This document shows, in pieces, positions 8,911-17,536 of a DNA stretch of 64,000 bases. The stretch is from Geodermatophilus nigrescens (GTDB taxonomy: Bacteria > Actinomycetota > Actinomycetes > Mycobacteriales > Geodermatophilaceae), in assembly GCF_900129495.1 (NCBI RefSeq), contig NZ_FQVX01000002.1, forward strand, positions 992,001-1,056,000. Reading direction: 5' to 3'. The notes beneath the pieces are model-generated. The model was not told where the DNA came from. It searched no databases and worked only from the letters and a program-made list of their open reading frames with translations. Within the stretch, counting starts at the first letter, position 1. Each line of letters begins with the position of its first letter. The translations under genes were made by a program, and so were the position numbers.

Positions 8911-10197
8911 GTGACGGGAGACGACGCGTACCGCGCGTTCGGCGACCCCGAGGGGAGGTTCCCGGCGGTCGAGAGCGTGGGCGAGCGGCTGCTCGGCTCC
9001 CTGCTCGACCGTGCGCACCTCATCCCGGCCCGCCTCGTCGGCCCGCTGGTGGCGCAGGAGCTCGGCCACGCCGGCGTCGACGAGGTGGCGATCCTGCTGC
9101 AGGACGTCGACCAGGTGGACCTGCACCCGCTGACCGGGCCGGGGCTGTCGGGCGCGCAGGTGCCCATCGACGGCAGCCCGGCCGGCGACGCCTTCGCCCG
9201 GGACGAGGCGGTCGACGAGCCGCTGGACGGCGGGCGGGTGCGGATGCACCTGCCGATGCTCGACGGCTCCGACCGGGTCGGCGTCCTGTCGCTGGTGCTG
9301 CACGACCCCACCGAGGCCGACCGCCGGCTCGCCCAGCGCGCCGCCGGGCTCGTCGCCGACCTGGTCGTGACGAAGGACCACTACACCGACACCTTCGCCC
9401 GGGTCCGCGAGCGGCGGCCGATGGAGCTGGCCGCGCAGCTGCAGTGGGAGAGCCTGCCGCCGCTGTCGATGACCACCCCGGACGTCGAACTGGCCGGCAT
9501 CCTGGAGCCCGCCTACGAGGTGGGCGGCGACAGCTTCGACTACGCGCTCGACGAGCACGTCCTGCACCTGGCCGTCTTCGACGCGATGGGTCACGGGCTG
9601 ACGGCGGCGTCGATGGCCACCCTCGTGCTGGCCGCCTACCGGCACGCGCGGCGCCGCGACCTGCGGCTGACCGCGACCTACGCCGAGATGGACCGCGTCG
9701 TCGCCGAGGTCTTCCCCGGCCGGTTCGCCACCGGCCAGATCGCCCGGCTCGACACCGACTCCGGGGAGCTGTGCTGGGTCAACGCCGGGCACCCGCCCGC
9801 GCTGTGGGTGCGCGACGGGCACGTGATCGGCGAGCTCACCGGCCGGCCGACCCGCCCCATCGGCTACGGCGGCGCGGTCTCCGAGGAGCACGCCGTCCGG
9901 CTCGAGCCCGGCGACCGGGTCCTGTTCTTCACCGACGGCGTCGTCGAGGAGCGCCTCGACGACGGTGAGCAGTTCGGCGAGAGCCGGCTGCGCGAGGTGC
10001 TGGAGGAGACGTCGGCCGAGGGCGTGTCGGCGGCGGAGACGGTGCGCCGGCTGTCGCACGCGCTGAAGGCCGCGCGGGCGGGCCGCACGAGCGACGACGC
10101 CTCGCTGCTGCTGGTCGAGTGGAAGGCACCGCCGCGCGACGACGAGCTCGCCCCCGACATCCCCGAGGCCTCGCCCACGGGGTCCGGCAGCCGCTGA
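8911..10197 (+). CDS. GAF-like sensor plus SpoIIE/PP2C serine phosphatase
   Basis: 428 residues. Residues 20-150 look like a GAF-type sensor (AQELGHAGVDEVAILLQDVD and GVLSLVLHDP). Residues 185-405 are a PP2C/SpoIIE phosphatase domain with the metal-binding acidic motifs GGDSFDYA, FDAMGHGL, FFTDGVVE and SDDASLLLV. Such enzymes dephosphorylate STAS anti-anti-sigma factors in partner-switching cascades. No kinase or antagonist is adjacent; the STAS and RsbW-like genes near 48.3-49.1 kb are possible partners, which is inference. Start is GTG at 8911 with AAGGGA upstream. The tail after the domain is acidic and disordered. Confidence 0.85.
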   Translation: MTGDDAYRAFGDPEGRFPAVESVGERLLGSLLDRAHLIPARLVGPLVAQELGHAGVDEVAILLQDVDQVDLHPLTGPGLSGAQVPIDGSPAGDAFARDEAVDEPLDGGRVRMHLPMLDGSDRVGVLSLVLHDPTEADRRLAQRAAGLVADLVVTKDHYTDTFARVRERRPMELAAQLQWESLPPLSMTTPDVELAGILEPAYEVGGDSFDYALDEHVLHLAVFDAMGHGLTAASMATLVLAAYRHARRRDLRLTATYAEMDRVVAEVFPGRFATGQIARLDTDSGELCWVNAGHPPALWVRDGHVIGELTGRPTRPIGYGGAVSEEHAVRLEPGDRVLFFTDGVVEERLDDGEQFGESRLREVLEETSAEGVSAAETVRRLSHALKAARAGRTSDDASLLLVEWKAPPRDDELAPDIPEASPTGSGSR

Positions 10198-10330
10198 CGG
10201 CGCACGTCCCCACCGGGACGGACGGCGACCGCCACACCGGGCCGCGCGCCCGCCCCTCCCCCGCCCGCGGGCCCGGGTCGACACTGCTCCCGCCGTCCAC
10301 GGGGGAACCGTCCTCGGGAGGGAGAGCACC

Positions 10331-10723
10331 GTGACCGAGCACCCCAACGTCATGCGGATGCGCGAGGGCTACGAGGCCTTCGGCAAGGGCGACCTCGAGC
10401 GTCTCCGGGAGCTGTGGCACCCGGACATCCGCTGGCACGAGCCCGGCAGCAACCCGCTGGCGGGCCACTACACCGGCGTGGACCAGGTCTTCGGGCTCTT
10501 CGGCCTGCTGTTCGAGCTCACCGAGGGCAGCTTCCGGGCCGAGGTGCGGGCGACGTTCGCCGACGACACCGACGGCGTCGCGGTCGTCCGGCTCACCGCA
10601 CACCGCGGCGACCGGGACATCGACGTGGTGGCCGCCCACCTGTTCCGCTACGAGGACGGCCTCGTCGCGGAGTTCCAGGAGGCGCACACGGACCAGGCCG
10701 CCGTCGACGCGTTCTACGGCTGA
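10331..10723 (+). CDS. SnoaL-like / nuclear transport factor 2 family protein
   Basis: 130 residues with the cone-fold pattern of SnoaL-like proteins: MREGYEAFGKGDLERLRELW at the start (helix 1), then WHEPGSN, and a C-terminal strand DVVAAHLFRYEDGLVAEF. Family members are small isomerases, hydrolases or ligand-binding proteins, and sequence alone does not give the substrate. GTG start with GGGAGGGAGAG just upstream. It ends two bases before the convergent eutC stop, with no room for a separate terminator. Confidence 0.8.
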   Translation: MTEHPNVMRMREGYEAFGKGDLERLRELWHPDIRWHEPGSNPLAGHYTGVDQVFGLFGLLFELTEGSFRAEVRATFADDTDGVAVVRLTAHRGDRDIDVVAAHLFRYEDGLVAEFQEAHTDQAAVDAFYG

Positions 10724-10725
10724 CC

Positions 10726-11460
10726 TCAGCCGGCCGGGAGCGCCGGGCCCTCGTCCTTGAGCGCGACGCCCGACGCTCCCAGCTCGCGGGCGGCCGACAG
10801 CAGCGCGGCCACCGTGTCGGCGGCCTGCGCGTAGGACAGCCCGTGCGGCGGCCGCACGTTGGACACGCAGTTGCGCTCGGAGTCCGCGCGCCCCGGCCGC
10901 GGGTCCCAGGTCAGGTAGACGCCGAGGGAGTCCGCCGACGACAGGCCCGGCCGCTCGCCGACCAGCACGAGCACCGCGCGGACGCCGAGCGCCTCCCCCA
11001 CCGCGTCGCCGAGCGCCACCCGCGCCTGCGTGGCCACCACCGGCGGCGCCACCGACCAGCCGCCGAGCCGCTCGCGCAGCGCCGCCACCAGGCCGGGGCC
11101 GTGCTCCTGCACCGCGCGCGGGCTGAGCCCGTCGGCCAGCACGAGCGCGAGGTCGGCGCCGGTGTGCGGCAGCGCCGTCCCCTCGGCGGGCACGCGGCCG
11201 AGATCGGGGCGCTGCAGGTAGGTGGCCCGGTCGGGCGCGGCCGACGCCACGGCCAGCACCTCGCCGCCGAGCGCGGCCCGCAGCGCGCCGACGTCGAGCG
11301 GTGAGTGCACGGCGTCGCGGGCGGCGGCGTGGGCGGCACGGAACTCCAGCTCCCGGGACGTCGGCAGCGCGTCGCCGGCCCGGCCGAGCGCCACCCGCGC
11401 GCGGGTGGCCGACCGCAGCACCGCCCACGGGTCGTCCCCGACCCGCTCGGGCGCGCTCAC
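10726..11460 (-). CDS. eutC: Ethanolamine ammonia-lyase small subunit
   Basis: 244 residues. The C-terminal half contains ADLALVLADGLS, VLVGERPGLSSADSLG and the hallmark SERNCVSNVRPPHGLSY, all typical of EutC, which with EutB forms the adenosylcobalamin-dependent enzyme converting ethanolamine to acetaldehyde and ammonia. The GTG start overlaps the eutB stop by four bases (GTGA). The N-terminal 40 residues are variable, as in other EutC proteins. Confidence 0.95.
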   Translation of the reverse strand: MSAPERVGDDPWAVLRSATRARVALGRAGDALPTSRELEFRAAHAAARDAVHSPLDVGALRAALGGEVLAVASAAPDRATYLQRPDLGRVPAEGTALPHTGADLALVLADGLSPRAVQEHGPGLVAALRERLGGWSVAPPVVATQARVALGDAVGEALGVRAVLVLVGERPGLSSADSLGVYLTWDPRPGRADSERNCVSNVRPPHGLSYAQAADTVAALLSAARELGASGVALKDEGPALPAG

Positions 11461-12869
11461 GACGACGCCGCCGCGAGCAGCGCCCGGGCCGCGGGCGCGT
11501 CGGGGGCCAGCTCGCGCACCCGGCCGCCGTCGTCGAGCAGGTCCATCCGCGCCAGCCACGCCTCGAACTCCGGCGCCGGCCGCAGCCCCAGCACCGAGCG
11601 GGCGGTGAGCACGTCGGAGAAGGCCAGCGACTGGTAGTGCAGCATCACGTCGTCGGCGCCGGGCACGGCGATGAGGAACGAGCAGCCGGCCGCGCCGAGC
11701 AGCAGCATCAGCGAGTCGGTGTCGTCCTCGTCGACCTCGGCGTGGTTCGTGTAGCAGACGTCGACGCCCATGGGCAGGCCGAGCAGCTTGCCGCAGAAGT
11801 GGTCCTCCAGCCCGGCGCGCAGCACCTGCTTGCCGTCGTAGAGGTACTCGGGGCCGATGAACCCGACGACGGTGTTGACCAGCAGCGGGTCGAAGTGCCG
11901 GGCGACGGCGTAGGCGCGCGCCTCCAGTGTCTGCTGGTCGACCGGCCGCCCGCCGATGCCGAGGTGCGCCCCGGCCGACAGCGCCGACCCCTGCCCGGTC
12001 TCGAAGTAGGTGACGTTGTCGCCGACGGTCCCCCGCCCGAGCTCCAGCGCCCCGGCGCGCGCCTCGGCGAGCAGGCCGAGGGTGACGCCGAACCCGCGGT
12101 TGGCGCCCTGCGTGCCGGCCACCGACTGGAACACCAGGTCCACCGGCGCCCCCTGCTCGAGCGCCCGCAGCGTGGTGGTCACGTGCGCGAGCACGCACGA
12201 CTGCGTCGGGATCTCGTAGCGGGTGATCACCGCGTCGACCAGCTCGAGCAGCGCCACCGTGCGGGCCGGTGAGTCGGTGGCCGGGTTGATCCCGATGACC
12301 GCGTCGCCCGACCCGTGCAGCAGCCCGTCGAGGATCGAGGCCGTGACGCCGACCGGGTCGTCGGTGGGGTGGTTGGGCTGCAGCCGCGACGCCAGCCGCC
12401 CGGGCAGGCCGATCGTGCTGCGCAGCGCCGTCACCACTCGGGTCCGGCGGCCGACGGCGACCAGGTCGGCGTTGCGCATCAGCTTCGACGTCGCGGCCAC
12501 CATCTCCGGCGTCAGCCCGGGCGCCAGCGCGGAGAGCGCCGCCTCGTCGCCGGCCGCCGTCCAGGCCAGCAGCCGGTCGCGGAACTCCCCGACGGTCAGC
12601 GAGGCCACCGGCGCGAACGCCGCGGCGTCGTGGGTGTCCAGGATGAGCCGGGTGACGTCGTCCTCGTCGTAACCGACCACCTGCTCGTCGAGGAAGGTGG
12701 CCAGCGGCAGGTCGGCGAGCACCGTCTGCGCGGCCACCCGCTCGGCGGCCGACCCCGCCGCGCAGCCGGCGAGCACGTCACCGGAGCGCGGCGGGGTGGC
12801 CTTCGCCATCAGCTCGACCAGGGTCGGGAACTCGTAGGTGTGCCCGCCCAGCGTCACGGTGCGTCTCAC
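11457..12869 (-). CDS. eutB: Ethanolamine ammonia-lyase large subunit
   Basis: 470 residues, close to the usual 450-465 for EutB. Conserved blocks include GDAVIGINPATD, FQSVAGTQGANRGFGV, YFETGQGSALSAGAH and NTVVGFIGPEYL, which build the TIM barrel that binds substrate and the cobalamin lower face. The GTG start overlaps the permease stop by four bases and its own stop overlaps eutC, so the three genes are translationally coupled. No microcompartment shell genes, eutA reactivase or acetaldehyde dehydrogenase lie in the window. Confidence 0.96.
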   Translation of the reverse strand: MRRTVTLGGHTYEFPTLVELMAKATPPRSGDVLAGCAAGSAAERVAAQTVLADLPLATFLDEQVVGYDEDDVTRLILDTHDAAAFAPVASLTVGEFRDRLLAWTAAGDEAALSALAPGLTPEMVAATSKLMRNADLVAVGRRTRVVTALRSTIGLPGRLASRLQPNHPTDDPVGVTASILDGLLHGSGDAVIGINPATDSPARTVALLELVDAVITRYEIPTQSCVLAHVTTTLRALEQGAPVDLVFQSVAGTQGANRGFGVTLGLLAEARAGALELGRGTVGDNVTYFETGQGSALSAGAHLGIGGRPVDQQTLEARAYAVARHFDPLLVNTVVGFIGPEYLYDGKQVLRAGLEDHFCGKLLGLPMGVDVCYTNHAEVDEDDTDSLMLLLGAAGCSFLIAVPGADDVMLHYQSLAFSDVLTARSVLGLRPAPEFEAWLARMDLLDDGGRVRELAPDAPAARALLAAASS

Positions 12870-14335
12870 CGGACGTCGTCCTCGGCCTCGGCGAGCAGCT
12901 CGAACTCCTCCTCCGGCGCCGAGGCCACCAGGTGGTGGCGGCTGTAGAGGGCGAACCAGGCGAGGAAGACGACGTAGGCGGCGAGCGTCCACAGCGCCGC
13001 CTCGCGGTCGACGAGGAAGGTGGCGACGACGGCCGCGGCCGCCAGCACCAGCGCGACGCCGGTGGTGAGCGTGCCGCCCGGGGTGCGGTAGGGCCGCGGC
13101 AGCGACGGCTCGCGGCGGCGCAGCACGATGTGGCTGACCATCATGAGCACGTAGGAGACCGTCGCCCCGAAGACGGCCATGTTGAGCAGCATCGCGCCCT
13201 GGCCGGTCAGCGAGAGGGCGAACCCGATCGCGCCGGGCACCAGCAGCGCGAGCACCGGGGCCTTCCGGGCGTTGGTCACCGACAGCGCCCGCGGCAGGTA
13301 GCCGGCGCGGGACAGCGCGAAGGTCTGCCGCGAGTAGGCGTAGATGATCGAGAAGAAGCTCGCGACCAGGCCGAACAGGCCGGCGTAGTTGACCACCCGC
13401 GTGAGGCCGTCGGAGACGCCGGCGCCGGCGAGCGCGTCGACCGGCGGGTTCCCCGACTCCGCGATCGCCGCCGAGCCGGCCGCTCCGGGGGTGAAGACGA
13501 GCATGAGGATGGCGAGCACGACGAGCACGCCCATCGCCGCGACGATGCCGCGCGGCATCGAGCGGGCGGGGTCGCGGGCCTCCTCGGCGGCCAGCGGCAC
13601 GCTCTCCACGGCGAGGAAGAACCAGATGGCGAAGGGGAACGCCGCCCAGATGCCGAGCAGGCCGTAGGGCAGGAACGACGACGCCCCGGCCGCGTCGGTG
13701 GGCGCGATGTCGAGCAGGTTCCCCGCGTCGAACTGCGGCACGGCGCCGACGAGGAAGACCACCAGCCCGGCGACGGCGACGACGGTGACGGCGAACATCG
13801 CCTTGAGCGCCTCGCCGACGCCCATGAGGTGGATGCCGATGAAGAGCGCGTAGACCGCCAGGTAGACCCACCAGCCGTCGGTGATGCCGAACAGGCCGAG
13901 CGACTCGACGTAGGCGCCGATGAAGGTGGCGATGGCCGCGGGCGCGATGGCGTACTCGATGAGCACCGCGACGCCGGTGGCGTAGCCGCCCCACGGGCCC
14001 AGGGCGCGGCGCGCGAAGGTGTAGCCGCCGCCGGCGGTCGGCAGCGCGGAGCCGAGCTCGGCCAGGCCGAACACCATCGCGGTGTACATGACCGCCATCA
14101 GGACGGTGGCGATGAGCAGCCCGCCGAAGCCGCCCTCGGCCAGGCCGAAGTTCCAGCCGGCGTAGTCACCGGAGATGACGGCCGAGACGCCGAGGCCCGC
14201 GAGCAGCAGCCAGCCCGCGGTGCCGGTGCGGAGCCTCCGCTTGTCGAGGTAGCCGGCGTCGACGCGCTCGGCCTCCACCCCGGCGTGGTGCCCGGCCCGC
14301 GAGGGCGTGGGACGGGCGGTGGGTTCGGCGGTCAT
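12866..14335 (-). CDS. Ethanolamine permease, APC superfamily
   Basis: 489 residues with about 12 hydrophobic segments. The first conserved block has GLGVSAVISGDYAGWNFGL, and TAGGGYTFARRALGPWGGY follows, both typical of the ethanolamine permease subfamily of amino acid/polyamine transporters. It should import ethanolamine for the downstream lyase. The ATG at 14335 has GGGAGCG five bases upstream. The 112 bases before it contain an imperfect GACCCG/CGGGTC inverted repeat (14384-14405) that could be an operator, but no regulator is adjacent. Confidence 0.93.
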   Translation of the reverse strand: MTAEPTARPTPSRAGHHAGVEAERVDAGYLDKRRLRTGTAGWLLLAGLGVSAVISGDYAGWNFGLAEGGFGGLLIATVLMAVMYTAMVFGLAELGSALPTAGGGYTFARRALGPWGGYATGVAVLIEYAIAPAAIATFIGAYVESLGLFGITDGWWVYLAVYALFIGIHLMGVGEALKAMFAVTVVAVAGLVVFLVGAVPQFDAGNLLDIAPTDAAGASSFLPYGLLGIWAAFPFAIWFFLAVESVPLAAEEARDPARSMPRGIVAAMGVLVVLAILMLVFTPGAAGSAAIAESGNPPVDALAGAGVSDGLTRVVNYAGLFGLVASFFSIIYAYSRQTFALSRAGYLPRALSVTNARKAPVLALLVPGAIGFALSLTGQGAMLLNMAVFGATVSYVLMMVSHIVLRRREPSLPRPYRTPGGTLTTGVALVLAAAAVVATFLVDREAALWTLAAYVVFLAWFALYSRHHLVASAPEEEFELLAEAEDDVR

Positions 14336-14447
14336 GGGCGCTCCCGCGGTCGGCTCCGCCGGACGGCGGAGGGCGCCAGCCTCGACCCGCGGGAACGCCC
14401 GGGTCAACGGCCTGCGCCAGCGGCAACAGACCGTTCACGCCGCCGAC

Positions 14448-15329
14448 TTAGGGGATGCCGTGCCAGCGCCCCTTCTCGGCGTTCCCGGCGGGCTTCGACT
14501 CGAGGACGTTGCCCGGCGTGGGCTGCGTCCGCTGGTCGTCGGCGAGGGCGAAGACCCGCAGCAGCGGGCCGACGAGCGCGTCGTAGACGGCCGGGAACAG
14601 GCGGAACCCGAGGATGACGACGGGGTTGGCGAAGCCGGACTGGACCAGCCGCCGCGGCCGGTCGAGCCGGGCGACGACCGAGCGGGCCACCCGCTCCGGC
14701 GAGTAGATGGGGATCGGCGGGCGGCCCTTGAGGCCGATGTAGCTGCCGGCCTGCGAGTAGATGGGGGTGTTGACGCCGCCGGGCGCCACCGCGGAGACGT
14801 GGATGCCGGGGACGTCGCGGGTCTCCTGCTGCAGCACCCGGATCATCCCGAGCTGGCCCCACTTGGCGGTGATGTAGCTGCCCATGAGCGGGGTGGCCAC
14901 CGAGGCCAGCAGGGAGCTGACGATGACCAGGTGGCCCTCGCCCTGGCGGCGGAACTGCGGCAGCACCACCCGGGCCAGGTTCGCGGTGCCGTGCAGCGCG
15001 GTGTCCACGACCCGCTCGAAGACCTCCTTGGGCACGTCCTCGACCTTGCCGTAGGCGACCACCTGCGCGGAGTGGACGACGACGTCGAGGCTGCCGAACC
15101 GGCGCACGGCGCCGTCGACGGCGGTGCGCAGCGCGTCCTCGTCGAGCACGTCGGCCGGGCAGACGACGACGTCGGCGGCGCCGGCCGCGCGCACCTCGGC
15201 GGCGGTCTCATCCAGCGCCTCGCGGCCGCGGGCCAGCAGCACCAGCGACGCGCCCCGCTGGGCGAACAGGCGGGCGGTGGCGCGGCCGATGCCGCTGGAG
15301 GCACCGGTGATGAGCACGGACTGGGACAT
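14448..15329 (-). CDS. Short-chain dehydrogenase/reductase, SDR family
   Basis: 293 residues. The N terminus carries the cofactor motif TGASSGIG, and the catalytic Ser (VIVSSLLAS) and YITAK motif follow at the usual spacing. After the catalytic domain there is an extra C-terminal segment of about 60 residues ending in a polar tail, as in actinobacterial SDRs annotated as membrane-associated ketoreductases. Substrate unknown. The NYN gene lies 36 bases upstream on the same strand, so they may share a transcript. Confidence 0.88.
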   Translation of the reverse strand: MSQSVLITGASSGIGRATARLFAQRGASLVLLARGREALDETAAEVRAAGAADVVVCPADVLDEDALRTAVDGAVRRFGSLDVVVHSAQVVAYGKVEDVPKEVFERVVDTALHGTANLARVVLPQFRRQGEGHLVIVSSLLASVATPLMGSYITAKWGQLGMIRVLQQETRDVPGIHVSAVAPGGVNTPIYSQAGSYIGLKGRPPIPIYSPERVARSVVARLDRPRRLVQSGFANPVVILGFRLFPAVYDALVGPLLRVFALADDQRTQPTPGNVLESKPAGNAEKGRWHGIP

Positions 15330-15365
15330 GCGGGGGCGCTCCTCGGCTCGGGGGTCCCGGGCGGC

Positions 15366-15767
15366 CTACCCGGGTCCGTTGCCCGCCATGCGATCGAGCA
15401 CCGCGAGCAGCCGGCCCGGGCCGGTGACCTCCGTCCCCTCCGGCAGCCGGGCGCGCAGGCCGCGGTCGGCGGTCACCGCGAGCACCCGGCGGCCGGTGGC
15501 GGCCAGCGCGGCGGCCTCCGCGGCGAGGGCGTCGTCGCCGCTGCCGGGCGCCCGCACCAGCCGCAGGCCGTCGGGTGCCGTCACCCCCCGCGCGGCCCCC
15601 TCGACGACGACCACCACCTCCTCGACCCCGACCCCCTCGACGTCGAACGGGAGGCCGGCGCGGGCCAGCCGGGCCAGGAGCCGGCCCGTCGCGCCGGCCC
15701 GGTCCCGCCACCAGCCGTCGGGACGGGCGCCGACGACGTTGGCCGCGTCGACGAGCAGGACGGTCAC
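15366..15767 (-). CDS. NYN/PIN-like domain protein (YacP-type), putative RNase
   Basis: 133 residues beginning LLVDAANVVGARPDGWW, with the Asp and Asn expected of the NYN/PIN metal-dependent nuclease fold, later SGDDALAAEA and VTADRGLRARL, which supply the remaining acidic residues. Related actinobacterial proteins are sometimes labelled NTP pyrophosphohydrolase; I see no Nudix or MazG motif to support that. GTG start. Likely a cytoplasmic RNA-processing protein, but activity is untested. Confidence 0.65.
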   Translation of the reverse strand: MTVLLVDAANVVGARPDGWWRDRAGATGRLLARLARAGLPFDVEGVGVEEVVVVVEGAARGVTAPDGLRLVRAPGSGDDALAAEAAALAATGRRVLAVTADRGLRARLPEGTEVTGPGRLLAVLDRMAGNGPG

Positions 15768-15788
15768 GTGCCCCCGATCGGGTGAGCC

Positions 15789-15815
15789 GGTTCGCGGTGA
15801 TCATCCGCGGGGTAT
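15789..15815 (+). promoter_or_regulatory. Candidate SigB/SigH-type stress promoter
   Basis: GGTTCG at 15789-15794 and GGGTAT at 15810-15815 are separated by 15 bases, close to the GNTT-N14-16-GGGTAT pattern of actinobacterial general-stress sigma factors. It would drive the membrane protein gene at 15869. It overlaps the divergent NYN promoter region. Confidence 0.45.
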
Positions 15816-15868
15816 CCGCAGGTCAGGAGCGCAACGAGACGGGGATGCGCACGGGACGGGGAGGTCCG

Positions 15869-16489
15869 ATGGCGAGCACCGACGGTACCGGGCACGGGGC
15901 GGGCACGACGGCGACCGGCGAGGGGGCGCACGTCACCCGGGGAGCGGCGCGCGACGCCGTCGCCGCCCAGCGCGACCGCTTCGGCGGGATCAAGTGGGGG
16001 GCGGCGTTCTTCGGCTGGCTGTCGGCCAACGGCCTGGCGGTGCTGCTGGTCGCGCTGGTGTCGGCGGCCGGCGTGGGCCTCGGCCTCGCGCAGGGTCTCG
16101 ACATCGTCGACGAGGCCACCGAGCAGGCCGCGGGCATCGGCCTGGGCGGCGCGGTCGCCGTCGTGGTGGTGCTGTTCCTCGCCTACCTCGCCGGGGGCTA
16201 CGTGGCCGGGCGGATGGCCCGCTTCGACGGTCCCCGCCAGGGCCTGGCGGTGTGGCTGGTCGGCCTGGTCGTCGTGCTGCTGCTCGCCGTCGCGGGCGCC
16301 GTGCTCGGAGCGCAGTACAACGTGCTGCAGCAGCTGGACCTGCCGCGCATCCCCGTCGACGAGGGCACGGCGACCACCGCCGGCCTGGTCACGCTGGCCG
16401 CGATCCTGGTGGCCACGCTGGTGGGCGCGCTGCTCGGCGGCGCGCTCGGCACCCGCTACCACCGCCGGGTGGACCGCGCCGGCTTCTGA
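15869..16489 (+). CDS. Four-helix membrane protein, YrzE-like
   Basis: 206 residues. A polar Gly/Thr-rich N terminus is followed by four hydrophobic segments, with YLAGGYVAGRMARFDGPRQG between the second and third, a pattern seen in actinobacterial TIGR04086/YrzE-like proteins of unknown function. The ATG at 15869 has GGGGAGG upstream; an alternative ATG at 15845 would add eight residues. A stress-type promoter candidate lies upstream, so it may belong to the general stress regulon. Confidence 0.7.
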   Translation: MASTDGTGHGAGTTATGEGAHVTRGAARDAVAAQRDRFGGIKWGAAFFGWLSANGLAVLLVALVSAAGVGLGLAQGLDIVDEATEQAAGIGLGGAVAVVVVLFLAYLAGGYVAGRMARFDGPRQGLAVWLVGLVVVLLLAVAGAVLGAQYNVLQQLDLPRIPVDEGTATTAGLVTLAAILVATLVGALLGGALGTRYHRRVDRAGF

Positions 16490-16499
16490 GAGACCGGGT

Positions 16500-16535
16500 C
16501 CCGTCCCGCCTCCCGCGCGCGGGAGGCGGGACGGG
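16500..16535. terminator. Perfect 18-bp palindrome, transcription terminator candidate
   Basis: CCCGTCCCGCCTCCCGCG and its exact complement are joined without a spacer, 11 bases after the stop of the membrane protein gene. There is no T tract, as is common in high-GC actinobacteria. Confidence 0.65.
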
Positions 16536-16565
16536 GCGTCGTCCGGCGGCCATACGCTGCCGGGC

Positions 16566-16835
16566 ATGTGCCGCAACATCCGCCCGCTGTCGAACTTCGA
16601 GCCGCCGGCCACCGAGGACGAGGTGCACGCCGCGGCCCTGCAGTACGTGCGCAAGATCAGCGGCTCGGCCAAGCCGTCGCGGGCCAACGCCGACGCCTTC
16701 GACCGCGCCGTCGCCGAGGTGGCCGCCGCCTCGGCGCGGCTGCTCGACGCGCTGGTCACCTCCGCGCCGCCGAAGGACCGCGAGGTCGAGGCGGCCCGTG
16801 CGCGGGCCCGCGCCGCCCTCCGGTACGGGGGCTGA
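16566..16835 (+). CDS. DUF2277 family protein
   Basis: 89 residues matching DUF2277 end to end: MCRNIRPLSNFEPPATEDEV at the start, then AALQYVRKISGSAKPSRAN. The family is widespread in Actinobacteria and Proteobacteria, small, soluble and of unknown function. The invariant N-terminal MCRNI places a Cys at position 2. It stands between two hairpins and is probably monocistronic. Confidence 0.88.
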   Translation: MCRNIRPLSNFEPPATEDEVHAAALQYVRKISGSAKPSRANADAFDRAVAEVAAASARLLDALVTSAPPKDREVEAARARARAALRYGG

Positions 16836-16840
16836 CCTGG

Positions 16841-16868
16841 GCGTTCCGGTCGCGCACGACCGGAACGC
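16841..16868. terminator. Hairpin after the DUF2277 gene
   Basis: Arms GCGTTCCGGTCG (16841-16852) and its complement (16857-16868) flank a four-base loop, five bases past the stop codon. Likely terminator. Confidence 0.6.
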
Positions 16869-16964
16869 GCACGTCGGGCGCTCCCGGGGGCATGGCAGGG
16901 GGCGGAACGGGTAGGTCCGGGACTCGCACGACGAACCCGAACCCCGAGCCCCTGGAGTCCTGCC

Positions 16965-17495
16965 ATGGCCCGCAACACCCTGTCCCGCGCGCTGCACGAC
17001 CTCGGCCTGTCGGCCTGGTTCGGCGGCACGCTCGCCAACGCCGTCGCGCTCAACGCCGCCGCGGGTGAGGCCGGCAAGGACACCGGCCGGGTCGCCAACG
17101 AGGGCTGGAACCGGTGGACGCCGGTCAACGCCGTCGCCATCGGGGCGCACCTGGTCGGCAGCGTCGGCCAGCTGATCGGCAACCGCGGCCGCGTCGCCCA
17201 GCAGCAGGGGGTGGCGAGCATGTCCGCCGCCAAGACGCTGCTCACCGCCGCCGCGCTCGGCGCCACCGCCTACAGCCGCTCGCTCGGCATGGTCGTCAAC
17301 AGCCAGGACAACCCGTCGTCGAAGTCGGGCACCAAGCCGACCAAGCGCACCAAGGCCGAGGTCGCCGCCGCGCAGGAGCAGCTCGACACGCTGCAGTGGG
17401 TCATCCCCGCCCTGACCGGCGCCCTCGTCTGGGTCAGCTCCTACGCCGGTGAGCAGCAGCGCGCGAGCGAGGTCATCTCCGGCGTCCGCCGCTGA
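16965..17495 (+). CDS. Conserved actinobacterial membrane protein, unknown function
   Basis: 176 residues. It begins ARNTLSRALHDLGLSAWFGG and has the blocks RWTPVNAVAIGAHLVG, GVASMSAAKTLLTAAALG and LQWVIPALTGALVWV, giving about four hydrophobic segments. A Lys/Thr-rich loop (residues 110-135) is probably cytoplasmic. I recognise it as a protein conserved across mycobacteria and relatives but with no assigned role. ATG start; the PGPGW gene begins 41 bases downstream and may be cotranscribed. Confidence 0.75.
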   Translation: MARNTLSRALHDLGLSAWFGGTLANAVALNAAAGEAGKDTGRVANEGWNRWTPVNAVAIGAHLVGSVGQLIGNRGRVAQQQGVASMSAAKTLLTAAALGATAYSRSLGMVVNSQDNPSSKSGTKPTKRTKAEVAAAQEQLDTLQWVIPALTGALVWVSSYAGEQQRASEVISGVRR

Positions 17496-17536
17496 CCTCC
17501 CGCTCGACCGCACCACCGCAGAACCAGGAGGTTCCC

